From Azorinus chamasolen (Eukaryota; Mollusca; Bivalvia; Cardiida; Solecurtidae): a stretch of DNA of 64,000 bases. Positions 43,025 to 53,489 of this stretch are shown here, in pieces. Numbering within the stretch: the stretch's first letter is position 1; the number at the start of each line of letters is the position of its first letter. Under the pieces are notes generated by a model. It was not told the origin of the DNA. It saw only the letters and a program-made list of their open reading frames with translations, and made no database searches. The position numbers and the translations under genes were made by a program. Where the stretch lies: assembly GCA_963576725.1 (NCBI GenBank), contig OY755242.1, positions 60,308,480 through 60,372,479 of the forward strand. The letters run 5' to 3'.

Positions 43025-43854
43025 GCAAATGACAATTTACAAACTGTCTGAAAGCATACAATTTCAGATGTGGGATGAAAAATCACACTCTAGATTTTAC
43101 GATTCATAAATAATGGTCATCTGTAAGTATACCCGTGTGTTGTCTCAGTGTAACTATTCAAAACTTGCAGCGAATAGCTAAAGGGATGTCATATATCAAA
43201 CACTGGGGAGAAGAGCCTTGAAGTACGGATACATCCAAACTAAAGTATCAGCTTATTTATAACAACTGTCTGTAAAACATACACAAGGACATTAAACTTT
43301 AGTTAAATAATAAATTCAAGATAAGAATTTTCTTTACATTATCATTTTACGTACTCTGTTAAATTATTAAATATCTACGTCTATATGTGTAGCATTGACT
43401 GAAACCGTAATGGAAGACATCTAGGTTGTTATTGGCCCAGAGAGGGTTTTAAGTTTGTTTGAACAAGTTTCAGACATAAAGCAATATTGAATTGGATAAT
43501 GTAGCCATGTCCGAAGTAAAGTACACATAACACCTACATCGGACAGTTTTAAATGGTTAGTATTTTAGCCCAGTCATAAGAATGCAGCCATTAGTCTTGA
43601 AAAAAAGTAGAACTAGATCACCTGACACATTAGAAACGTGACACTGTATCAGTCAATACGCTGCTGTCACCAGCCGTTACAAACTGTGTTATGTTTGTGA
43701 ATAAGGATTCATTCAAGTACGGTGTGTGCTTTAGTTTTGATTGCAATGTACATTCGAAATACAATAGGCATGGCCCTATCGTATATGATGATTTTGTAAC
43801 ATATATAACCTAATGATGGTTTATATATCGCAATAATCATTTTACATACTCCGC
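43025..43854. other. No gene or repeat recognised
   Basis: AT-rich; nothing assignable. Confidence 0.35.
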
Positions 43855-45870
43855 TAGTGCTTCTAATACAAGACTACGTTGGCGACATGTAACTACCAAT
43901 ATATAATCCCAAACAATCTAATACAAGACTACGTTAGCGACATGTAAACTACCAATATGTAATCCCAAACAGTCTATTACAAGACTACGTTAGCGACATG
44001 TAAACTACCAATATATAATCCCAAACAGTCTATTACAAGACTACGTTAGCGACATGTAAACTCCCCAATATATACTCCCAAACAGTCTAATACAAGACTA
44101 CGTTAGCAACATGTAACTACCAATATGTAATCCCAAACAGTCTAATACAAGACTACGTTAGCAACATGTAACTACCAATATATATACAAAGCAGTCTAAT
44201 ACAACAATTCGTTACCAACATGTAAACTACCATTATATAATCGTCAAATACAAGACTACGTTAGCTACATGTAAACTACCAATATATAGCACTAAATCGT
44301 CTAATACAACACTTCGTTAGCAACATATAAAGTACCAATATATAACATTAAATCGTCCATTACAGCACTACAGCCCTTTAGCAACAAGTAATCTGCCAAT
44401 ATATAATCACAGAGATGGTCCAGAACGACTAGTGTGCTACGTTAACAACAAAAAACTGCATGTACCCTAAATCGTCCAATACAACAATACATTAGCAACA
44501 AGTAAACTACCAATATATAATCACAAATCGTCCAGAAAGAAACTACGTCAGCAACGAGTAAACTACTAATATATAATCATAAATCGTCCAATACGACACT
44601 ACTTTAACAACAAGTAAGCTACTGGTCAATATTTAACACAAAATCGTCCATCACAGCACTACTTTAGCAACTAGTACCAATATTTAATCACAAATCGTCT
44701 AGTTCTATACTACAATACGAAAAGTAAACCACCAATACTCGTATAACCCCAATTCTTCCAATACAACACTACGTTGGCAACATGTAAGCTACCAATATAC
44801 GTATAACCCAAAATCTCGTATAACCCAAAATCGTCCAATACAACACTACATTTACAAGTTAACTACCAATATATAACCCCAAATCGTCCAGTACAACACT
44901 ACGTTAGCAACATGTAAACTACTAATATCAAATCCCAAATCGTCCAGTACAACACTACCTTGGCAACATGTAAACTACCAATATCAAATCCCAAATCGTC
45001 CAGTACAACACTTCGTTGGCGACTTATACAACACTACGTTAACAATATATATACTGTCAATTTATAACTCGAAATCGTCTAATACAAGACTACGTTAGCA
45101 ACATGCAAACTACCAATATATAATACCAAATAGTCTAATACAACGCTAGGTTAGCAACAAATAAACTGCCATTACACAATCACAAAGCCGTCGAACTGCA
45201 CTACGTTAGCAGCGTGTAAACTGCCAATGTATAACCCCAAATCGTCCAATAACCGATTCCCTCATATTGACGGCTTTTGACGACTCTGTAAAAGTCACTT
45301 TGTGAAACCATTGTGATAAATAGAGCATTTGCTCCTATAGGAGCAAATGCTCTATTTATCACAATGGTTTCAACTACAAAAATCTAAAAAACATCCTTTT
45401 CTCCACTCCAGTTAGTGCTCCTTTTCGGTAGATTTATCCAAAGAGGTTGTATCTAAAAATAACCTATGATGTAATGGGTTAAACACAACGTTTGCGACTA
45501 ATACAACACTACGATGGTGACCAATACAACACTTTGTTAGCGACATGTAAATCATCAACATATAATCCAAAAACGTCTAGAGCAACACTACGTTAGCAGT
45601 ATGATTAGTGTCAGTATAATACCCCATAACGTCTAAACATACAACACATCGTTAACGACATGTAAATTACCAAATATAACAACCCCAAATCGCCCAATAC
45701 AACACTACACTACGTCAGAAATATGTAAACTATCAATATAGAACCCCAAATCGCCCAATACAACACTACACTACGTCAGCAATATGTAGACTATCAATAT
45801 AGAACCCCACATCGTCTAATACAACATTTCGTTAGCGTCATTTAAACTACAGATAGGCAACCCCAAATTT
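43855..45870. repeat. 56-bp satellite array interrupted by a B MITE
   Basis: Units read CAAATCGTCCAATACAACAC, TACGTTAGCAACATGTAAAC and TACCAATATATAATCC. Roughly 30 copies; the first five or six (AATCCCAAACAGTCTAATAC) are much more alike than the rest. Interrupted at 45249-45482. Confidence 0.9.
45249..45482 (-). mobile_element. Family B MITE with perfect 68-bp palindrome
   Basis: ATAA-CCGATTCCCTCATATTG at the left and GATGTAATGGG-TTAA at the right. Between 45304 and 45371 every base pairs: GAAACCATTGTGATAAATAG, AGCATTTGCTCCTA and the exact inverse. Tip GCTCCTATAGGAGC. Inserted into the 56-bp satellite. Confidence 0.9.
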
Positions 45871-46154
45871 TCTGACACAGCACTAAGTTAGATGTGTGTA
45901 AACTATCGATATATAACCTCAAAATCGTCGGATCGATACGACACGATCATTTCCAAGTACATGTATTATGACAATCATTTTGATTTCACACTTTCACTAA
46001 TGTGCATGAAACTCGATTGGATTTATTTTTCAGTTATTCCATACTATGCATTGTCTTTCTTGTTCCCCGTGTTAACCTTGTTCTGACAGTCGATACTGAA
46101 ATGATTTATAACTAAAGTAGAATTCATCATGTCTGTCAAATTTATTTGATTCAG

Positions 46155-46399
46155 TTAACACTTTCCCTGTTCTATGTTTATTTCAAATTTCAATACTTAC
46201 TGAATATTCATGGACAAAATAGTTATAATGAAATATGGAAGGTGGAGCATTGTAGCCATTTTAGAAATCAAGGAAACAGATTTATCAAATTCCATTGGCA
46301 AACAGAGCAAATCCTGGTCAGACGGCTACTATAGGGGACATCTGATCTGGTTCTACTCTGTTTGCAAATGCGTCAAAAGGGCATGAAGAATAGGGTTAA
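46155..46399 (-). mobile_element. Family A1 MITE, reverse orientation
   Basis: TTAA-CACTTTCCCTGTTCTA at the left and GAAGAATAGGG-TTAA at the right. The hairpin AAATCCTGGTCAGACGGC has a damaged tip (TACTATAGGGGACATC). Body TGTAGCCATTTTAGAAATCA as in the other reversed A1 copies. Confidence 0.8.
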
Positions 46400-46689
46400 G
46401 ACATTTTACCTTATCTGTTTCCAATCCTGTGTGATATTCTCATGTTAAAGTCACACTACTGCCAATTGATAGCGAAAGGCAGAGATGCAATTACATGTGA
46501 TATTTATTTTATACGCTTTAATCATTATTATAATTCAAGTAACGATTTTTTCCTCCAGGGATTTAACAACAAAGACAAGATGGTGACTGATAACGATATG
46601 TAGGCAGCATTGGAATGGCAATTATCCAGCAGATTACATGGAAATTCAATAAACTAATCTCAACGCTCATTGCAATATATTTAGTCGAT

Positions 46690-47105
46690 TCACATATACA
46701 TGTATATGTATGTGTATCTGCTTAAAACTATGTATTCACATATATGTGTTTATACAAGTAATAGTGTATTCACATAATTATATGTGTATCTGCGTGTAAC
46801 AGTGAATTCACATATATGTATATCTGCATTTAATAGTGCATCAACACATGTGCATTTACAGTTAATAATGCATTAACATACATGTGTATCTACATGCAAT
46901 AGTGAATTCACATACATATGTATCTACAGCCAATAGTGTATTCACATACATGTGTATCTACAGGCAATAGTGTATCCACATACATTTGTATCAACATGCA
47001 ATGGTGTATGTACATACACGTGTATGACTGTATCTACGGACAATAGTGTATTCACTTACATGTGTATCAACAAATTATCGTGTACTCACATACATCTGAA
47101 TCTAC
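46690..47105. repeat. Tandem array, about 33-bp units
   Basis: Units read TTCACATACATGTGTATC then TACAGGCAATAGTG. Around a dozen copies with drift; ORF 46952-47206 is an artefact. Confidence 0.8.
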
Positions 47106-47332
47106 ATAAAAGAACCATGAACTATTTAGTAGTATGTTATTGGAGCAAGTCTTGTGTAAAACAATATATGACTGTGTCATGTGAGCTGATCTCGTTAGAT
47201 TTTTGACCATATCCAAAGGTGTGGATTCGATAAAAATGCTATTTCTTTATAAGCCTTTGATCATCAATTTCTTCGCACACGTTATATATTGTTTTCACCT
47301 GTCCAACTTTTACGATATAGTTCACTATATTT

Positions 47333-47582
47333 TTAACTCTTTTGGCGCCAATGTCGCCTGTTGGCACCATTGGAAACGGTGCAGTCCCAGGTCAGATGCC
47401 GCCTTTTCAAGGCGGCATCTGACCTGGGACTTCACTGTTTTCTGTATTATTTTAGCCCAAGCATACAGGGTTTTAAAAACAAATGTTTTACTAATATACC
47501 TTTATTATTTAGTTTAGAGTTATATTTAATATGAAATTATTATTGCAGACGGCACTTTTAAATTTGGCGCCAACAGAGTTAA
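47333..47582 (+). mobile_element. Family I MITE, intact TTAA to TTAA
   Basis: TTAA-CTCTTTTGGCGCCAATG at the left and TTTGGCGCCAACAGAG-TTAA at the right. The hairpin at 47383-47431 is a perfect 23-bp stem (AGTCCCAGGTCAGATGCCGC...) with a 3-base loop. The 104-codon ORF through it is not a gene. Confidence 0.85.
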
Positions 47583-47621
47583 ACTCAGTATGGTGTCCTT
47601 CATTTCAGTAGTAATGACATA

Positions 47622-47948
47622 CGGTGGAACTGCGATATCTCGAATTTTAAGGAACCATAGGAATTACTTCGAGATAACAGATCCGAGTCATCCGAGTTCT
47701 GATCTGACCAATTTCTCAAGTTTACATCACAATACAAGTCTAAAGAGATGCCGAAAGCACCTGTAGGAGCTTTCAGCGTAACTTTCCACCTGCATTAAGC
47801 TGTCGCATATGTTTCTAGATACGCGCCGTGGTACATTTTATAACAAGTCTGTGTTGTAAATTTTGGAATTACCGAACTTTTACTTCAAGGTACATGTATA
47901 TCGAAGTTGTCGAGTTATCCGAATTCGAAATATCGAAGTTCAACAGCA
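47622..47948 (+). mobile_element. Tig2 MITE
   Basis: TA-CGGTGGAACTGCGATATC at the left; CGAAATATCGAAGTTCAAC near the right. The core has AAGCACCTGTAGGAGCTTTC and ACCTGCATTAAGCTGTCGC; the left outer arm is eroded (ACATCACAATACAAGTC). Longest Tig2 copy. Confidence 0.75.
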
Positions 47949-48004
47949 CACTGTTTCGAAATGACTGATTTGATATGCCCTTGCTTACTATAATTAATAT
48001 TTTC

Positions 48005-48177
48005 AATATTTATGTATTTTCAAGGGAATAGTTTGCTTAGACAAAAACTGTACAATCAGATCGATATCATATCATAAGCAAACAGGGTAGACTCTGATCA
48101 GATGGCTCCTACAGAACCGCCTGGTCTGGATCTGTGTGCAAATGCGTGAAAAGCGTTTATATAAAGGAATGTATTAA
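48005..48177 (-). mobile_element. Family A MITE, reverse, truncated left
   Basis: TAGACAAAAACTGTACAATC, hairpin GCAGGGTAGACTCTGATCAG-like with GATGGCTCCTACAGAACC, and CAAATGCGTGAAAAGCG, ending AAGGAATGTA-TTAA. Its TTAA is the start of the next A1 copy. Confidence 0.65.
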
Positions 48178-48418
48178 CCCTTTCCCTCATATAAACGTGT
48201 TTTCACGCATTTGCAAACAGAGTAGACCCAGATCAGACGGCTCCTAGAGGAGCCGTCTGATCAGGGTCTGCTCTGTTTGCTAACAGAATTTGATAGTTTC
48301 TTTACTTTCTAATATGTCTACAATGCTCCATCTTCCAGATTTCTTTATACCTATTATGTTAATAAATATTCAGTAGGTATTGAAATGTGGCCTAAATACA
48401 GAACAGGGAAAGGGTTAA
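48174..48418 (+). mobile_element. Family A1 MITE, reference copy
   Basis: TTAA-CCCTTTCCCTCATATA at the left and AACAGGGAAAGGG-TTAA at the right: terminal inverted repeat CCCTTTCCCT. Hairpin GCAAACAGAGTAGACCCAGA, tip GACGGCTCCTAGAGGAGCC, other arm GATCAGGGTCTGCTCTG. Tail GATAGTTTCTTTACTTTC, CAGTAGGTATTGAAATG. No coding capacity. Confidence 0.9.
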
Positions 48419-48694
48419 GAAGGAAATGTTTTCATTACCACTACTAAATTAATTTTGATACTTACAAAGAATTATGAAATCTAAATCCAATAGAGGCAGA
48501 CTTTACTGCTGATATACAACCATCATACAACGACACCCTGGTTACCATAAAATTCCAGATGTTGGTCATGATTGATTCTCTTTTCTTTAAGTTATTAGTA
48601 TATAAACACTCTACTGTGTCATGGACACCTGACCGTAATCCATTCATTATTTATAGCGTGAGTCTACAATACCTCGATAAAGTTCGTGACAATA
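48419..48694. other. Possible minus-strand exon, unassigned
   Basis: A minus-strand open stretch (48466-48647) ends at a strong GTAAGTATC donor (plus-strand ACTTAC, 48460-48465). No domain is recognisable, so no gene is called. Confidence 0.25.
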
Positions 48695-48942
48695 GTTGAA
48701 CCATTTACTTTATAAATATGCCTTTCTACGCTTATGCAAACGGAGTAGACCAAGATCAAACGACTCCTATAGACGAAGTCTAATCAGGTTCTGCTCTTGG
48801 TTGCTTATGCTATAATACAGATATGATTCTACAGAAACAAAAATTCCTGAGTCCAAGTGCTATTATAAAAATAATAATCACTCTGATTAATATTCGCAAA
48901 GTCATTATTTCTTACATGAATGTGCATGGAGTAAATGGTTAA
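48695..48942 (+). mobile_element. Family A2 MITE
   Basis: TTGAACCATTTACTTTATA at the left, GGAGTAAATGG-TTAA at the right. Hairpin GTAGACCAAGATCAAACGAC with a decayed right arm (GACGAAGTCTAATCAGG). Tail complete, TTACATGAATGTGCATGG. Confidence 0.8.
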
Positions 48943-49388
48943 CGTAAATTCCCATAGCCTGTTTTGATTGGATGACGTGCTAGATTACCTTTTATTGCAG
49001 TTCAAATGCGAAGAATGCCTAATAGGCTATAGTGTCAATTGCTTTCTAATACAACGGCTACAAACTCGACCGTTCGATATCACAACACATAACAGTCATA
49101 CTTACACACAACACGCACGCACGCACGCGTGACCCTCTATAAAAATGCCACTCATAATTGACCCGGGGTTTTGTTCTCCGAAGAATGATGATCGAGTTTG
49201 GCAAGTTTTCAATGTAGAACATTGACTAATTCTTATATGGCTGTCCTGTTTCTTCATTATACATGTAGATAGTTATTGGGTGATCAGTTCGACAGGTACA
49301 AAATGTACAAGTTCGTCAACTATCATTGGATGAATGGATGCACGACATCGAATACATTGCTACCATGGCTTATTGAAATGATGTATGT
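48943..49388. other. No gene; (ACGC)n tract
   Basis: A short CACGCACGCACGCGTG run at 49112-49130. Otherwise unassigned. Confidence 0.35.
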
Positions 49389-49659
49389 AAGTCGAACTTC
49401 GATATCTCGAACTTTAAGGGATCAAACAAATTAGTTCGAAATAGCAGAAGGCCGAGTTATCCAATTTCTGATCTGGACAAATTCTTAAGTTCATAGCTTA
49501 ATGCAGGTCTAAAGTAGTGCTGAAAGCTCCTGTGCTTCTAGATATGCGTAGTAATACATTTTAGAGCAATTTTATTGTAAGTTTTGGAAGGGCTGAACGT
49601 TCATATCGAGTTATCCTGAAGTTCGAGTTATCCGAGTTCGAGAGAGCGAAGTTCAACTG
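49389..49659 (+). mobile_element. Tig2 MITE, half hairpin
   Basis: AAGTCGAACTTCGATATCTC at the left; GAGCGAAGTTCAACTG-TA at the right. Only the left arm of the hairpin is present (AGCTTAATGCAGGTC, GTGCTGAAAGCTCCTG), cut at the tip. Confidence 0.75.
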
Positions 49660-50391
49660 TACTGCTATTTTAACGTTAATCATTTCAACCAGGGACACAC
49701 ATGTACTGTCATTTGCAGTGTAGACCCAGATCAGAGGACTCGTGCGCGTATGTACATGCATGCATGTGTGTCTGTGTGTGTTTGGTTAATCATTCAACCA
49801 ACGAGTTTCAGTTATACGAAGACGACGTATAGTTTACAGTTTTTGCATTAATAAGTAAAGCTCAGTATGGTATACGTTATTCTAAATCTAACATTTTGTT
49901 TTATAAAATAACGTTTGTTATGGAGGAGATACCACATGCCATTGTAACCTGATTAAAATATAAAAAAAATGCAAAGTCTTTCATACAAGAATTTGATATA
50001 GATTTTCATACAAAACCTAATTCATTTATTAAATGCAGAGTAAAGAATTAAAGGCATGCTATGCAAGTTCTACTATCCTGAAATCCAGGCTAATCTAAAC
50101 AACTTAATTCTTTCGACTTTTGGACAATACATAATGTCTGACAAATAGTTAAGCTCCATAAACCTGACAACTGTGTAGGGATAAGAGATATCTGTGATAG
50201 CAATATTACGACATTAAATCCTGGTGCATTGTTATATAAATTATTAAGTTCTACTTATTTATAATAACCTGACACATCAAAACCTTAGAAAGAAAGAAGC
50301 TCTCATTTTAATACTGATTTACTTGACCTCGTTGTTTATATATGTTCTATCTGTTTTTCTTTCTTCCGTTTAACCACTGTTCCTTTATCAA
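49660..50391. other. No gene; H-type scrap at the left
   Basis: AACCAGGGACACACATGTAC, GCAGTGTAGACCCAGATCAG and AGGACTC (49686-49741) are the left part of a family H element cut near the hairpin tip. The remainder is AT-rich and unassigned. Confidence 0.45.
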
Positions 50392-50547
50392 CCCGTAACT
50401 CCATGAATAGGTAAGACATAATAAAATCATGAATATTAATTAGATTAATTGTTATAACCTGATCAGACGGTTCCTACAGGAGTCGTCTGATCTGGGTCTA
50501 CTCTGTTTGCAAAGGCGTAGAAATATATATTTATGGAGTATTTAGCG
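50392..50547 (-). mobile_element. Family A2 MITE, internally deleted
   Basis: CCCGTAACTCCATGAATAGG, CATGAATATTAATTAGATT, then directly ACCTGATCAGACGGTTCC, tip TACAGGAGTCGTC and TTTGCAAAGGCGTAGAAA. The segment with CTGTAGAATCAGAT and the outer right arm are gone; TTAA ends are eroded. Confidence 0.7.
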
Positions 50548-50600
50548 TTACGTCCCTGTGTGCAGTATTTATCTCTGTAACACTTCCCTCTACAGTTTAT

Positions 50601-51869
50601 TATACCCCCTTTTGAAAAAATGGGGGTATATTGCTTTGCACATGTCGGTCGGTCGGTCTGTCGGTCGGTCTGTCGGTCGGTCGGTCGGTCGGTCGGTCAG
50701 TCGTTCGGTCGGTAGATCGATGGTTTCCGAACGATAACTAATAAACGAGTTGGCCTAGAATCTTCAAACTTGCTGTGGTGGTTGGACATGACAGGTAGAT
50801 GACCCCTATTGTTTTTGAGGTCACTAGGTCAAAGGTCAAGGTCACCATGACCTAAAATGGTGAAATAGTTTCCGATCAATAACTGCTCAAGGGTTTGGCT
50901 TGGGATCTTCAAACTTGCTGTGGTGGTTGGTCATGACCACTAGATGACCCCTATTGATTTTGAGGTCACTAGGTCAAAGGTCAAGGTCACCATGACCTTA
51001 ACTGGTTAAATGGTTTCCGATCAATAACTGCTCAAGGGTTTAGCTTAGAATCTTAAAACTTGCTGTGGTTGTTGGTAATGACCACTGGTTGACCCCTATT
51101 GTTTTTGAGGTCACTAGGTCAAAGGTCAAGGTCACCATGACCTTAACTGGTAAAATGGTTTCTGATCAATAACTGCTCAAGGGTTTGGCTTAGAATCTTC
51201 AAACTTGCTGCGGTAGTTGGTCATGACAACTGGATGACCACTATTGTTTTTGATGTCACTAGGTCAAAGGTCAAGGTCACCATGACCTTAACTTGTAAAA
51301 TGGTTTCTGATCAATAACTGCTCAAGGGTTTGGCTTAGGATCTTCAAATTTGCTTAGGTGGTTGGTCATGACAACTAGATGAGCCCTATAGTTTTTTATG
51401 TCACTAGGTCAAAGGTCAAGATCACCATGACCTTAACTGGTGAAATGGTTTGTGATCAATAACTGCTCAAGGGTTCGGCTTAGGATCTTCTAACTTGCTG
51501 TGGTGGTTGGTCATGACCAGTAGATGACCCCTATTGATTTTGAGGTCACTAGGTCAAAGGTCAAGGTCATCATGACCTTAACTGATGGAATGGTTTCCAA
51601 TTAATAACTGCTCAATGGTTTGGTTCCGGATCTTCAAACTTGCTGTGGTAGTTGGTCGTGACCATTAGATGACCCCTATAGTTGTTGAGGTCACTAGGTC
51701 AAAGGTCAAGGTCACCATGACCTTAACTTGTGAAATGTTTTCAGATCAATAAATGATCAGTGGTTTGGCTTCGGATCTTCAAAGTTGCTGTGGTGATTAG
51801 TCATGACCGCTAGATGACCTCTATAGTTGAGGTCACTAGATCAAAGGTCAGGGGGTCTGGGGGGGTATA
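50601..51869 (+). mobile_element. Repeat-unit element with nuclear-receptor-like sites
   Basis: Begins with a 30-base hairpin (TATACCCCC ... GGGGGTATA, 50601-50630), then a (GGTC)n tract (50643-50712), then eight units of about 145 bp, and ends near GGGGGTATA (51861-51869). Units share TTTCCGATCAATAACTGCTC, AAGGGTTTGGCTTAGGATC, TTCAAACTTGCTGTGGTGG and GGTCACTAGGTCAAAGGTCA, AGGTCACCATGACC. No ORF. From memory this layout is common in bivalves, but the superfamily is uncertain. Confidence 0.75.
50722..51850 (+). repeat. 145-bp tandem units, 8 copies
   Basis: Starts of the TTTCCGAT(C)AATAACT block lie near 50723, 50869, 51015, 51160, 51305, 51450, 51595 and 51740. Each unit carries AGGTCAAAGGTCAAGGTCA or a close variant, and most also an inverted pair GGTCACCATGACC. 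Confidence 0.85.
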
Positions 51870-52239
51870 CATGTTTTACAAACATCTCTTGTTTTGACTA
51901 TTATTTTATTAACTACGAAACAACAGTTAACTGGGCATCATTTTCACGTTTTTTCTGTTCTGTTCTTCAGTTGCTAATAGGGAATTTGAACAACGCTGAA
52001 AATCCTAATCGACCATGTAATTTTCTGAGAACTATGATTGATTCAGTGGAGCCGTAAGCCAGGCAATAAACCGTGACAGTCATGTTTATATATACATTTG
52101 TATTTTTATCATAACATTTCGGACATTGAAACCATTCATGAGAAATCCAAACAATTTTACAGCAGAAAACAGTAAAATAAACTGATTAACACTTTAAACA
52201 CTTTTGTCAGTATTCAAAGTATACATAACTTATATACAT
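51870..52239. other. No gene or repeat recognised
   Basis: AT-rich; follows the repeat-unit element. Nothing assignable. Confidence 0.35.
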
Positions 52240-52413
52240 GTAACTCTTTCCCTGTTGAATATTCATGTAAGATATAAATAGCATCGCGAATATTATTCAT
52301 TTATTTATTTATAATTGCATATGTACACATGATTTTATTAGAAAAAAGAGCAGACCCTGGTCTTCGCTGTTTGCAATGGAGCGAAAAACGTTTTTATAAG
52401 AGGAAATAGCTAA
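52240..52413 (-). mobile_element. Family A MITE, hairpin mostly deleted
   Basis: GTAA-CTCTTTCCCTGTTG at the left and GAGGAAATAGCTAA at the right. AGCAGACCCTGGTC is joined to TTCGCTGTTTGCAATG, so the GACGGCTCC inner stem is gone. Confidence 0.65.
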
Positions 52414-52563
52414 ATATAAAACTTGCAGATCAATTTAAGAAATAGACATTGTTCAGATTGCTAAAATCCTGATACAGAGACATATACATACACATGTACA
52501 TATATGTCTCTGCCTGATCATGAAGATTGAAGTCATAGATTTTATTATACAGAAGACATTTAC

Positions 52564-52731
52564 TTAACCTTTAGCTTGCTGAGCAAATTATTTTTTGCAG
52601 ATTTTCAAAATGCAGTCAGGATGTAAATCAGTTTGGATCCTGGTGAGACGCCGAGTAACTCGGCGTCTCATCTGGATCAAAACTGATTGCAAAGGTATTC
52701 ACTTATCCGCCCATAGCAGGCTAAAGGTTAA
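52564..52731 (+). mobile_element. Family C2 MITE, intact TTAA to TTAA
   Basis: TTAA-CCTTTAGCTTGCTGAGC at the left, GCAGGCTAAAGG-TTAA at the right. Hairpin CAGTTTGGATCCTGGTGAGA, tip CCGAGTAACTCGG, inverse arm complete. Shortest complete C2 copy (168 bp), the hairpin making up nearly half of it. Confidence 0.85.
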
Positions 52732-53056
52732 AAGGAATAATCTTTTCAGGCTAATCTCAGAGTAAAGTCTTACCTGTACACAAAGAAGACAGGATGTCTT
52801 TATTTCTCGGTGTCCAGATAGTCAATGATGTCAGGACTTCGGGATAAGGGATCATAAAGGGTGTCTGTATTTCACAGGTAAAACTGCTAAACAAATTGTC
52901 AAATAACTCCATGTGTTGTGCATAAAATACCAGTAGGGGTGTCTTTCTTCTAAGTCTAAGCCTTTGATCAGCTTGCTGACACACGTGAAATCTCACTTTG
53001 TTCGACTATCAAAGACTGTTAGAAAACATTTAATTAGCAAGTCAGTAGGAAAGGGA
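52732..53056. other. No assigned gene
   Basis: A minus-strand ORF (52757-52996) ends at a donor-like CAG/GTAAGA (exon base 52774), but no domain is recognised. Confidence 0.3.
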
Positions 53057-53306
53057 TTAACCCTTTCCTTCATATAAACGCTTTTTCATGCACCTGCAAA
53101 CAGAGTAGACCAAGATCAGACGGCTCCTATAGGAGCCATCTGATCACGGTCTGCTCTGTTTGCTGAGGGTTTTTCATAGGTCTGCTTCTATACTTCCTTA
53201 AACGGATACAATGTTCCACCTTCCATATTTCGTTATAACTTATTTGTCCATGAATATTCAGTAGGTAATGAAATTTGTTGTAAACACAGAACAGGGAAAG
53301 GGCTAA
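53057..53306 (+). mobile_element. Family A1 MITE
   Basis: TTAA-CCCTTTCCTTCATATA at the left; AACAGGGAAAGGG-CTAA at the right. Hairpin tip GGCTCCTATAGGAGCC with one arm mismatch at GTC/ATC. Tail TACAATGTTCCACCTTCC. Confidence 0.9.
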
Positions 53307-53489
53307 GTCAGCTTGGGTTTGTACAAGCGCTTTTCACACTTGTTGGCTAAAGACATATTTTATAGACATTTAAAACTTTTGAAGCTTTGAAAATGATTTC
53401 AAAACACAACATTAAAATTTCAATAATTGAATTCGTCATTCAGAACCAATAAATATGACGTAAAATATGTTCATTTACTTCAAACTTAA

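Noticed and set aside
48218..48288. Hairpins considered as bacterial-type terminators or attenuators
   Set aside because: They are the cores of MITEs with TTAA ends, in an animal genome, without adjoining genes or U-tracts.
52757..52996. Minus-strand ORF ending at CAG/GTAAGA
   Set aside because: Donor-like end but no recognisable protein similarity and no acceptor I trust; not called.
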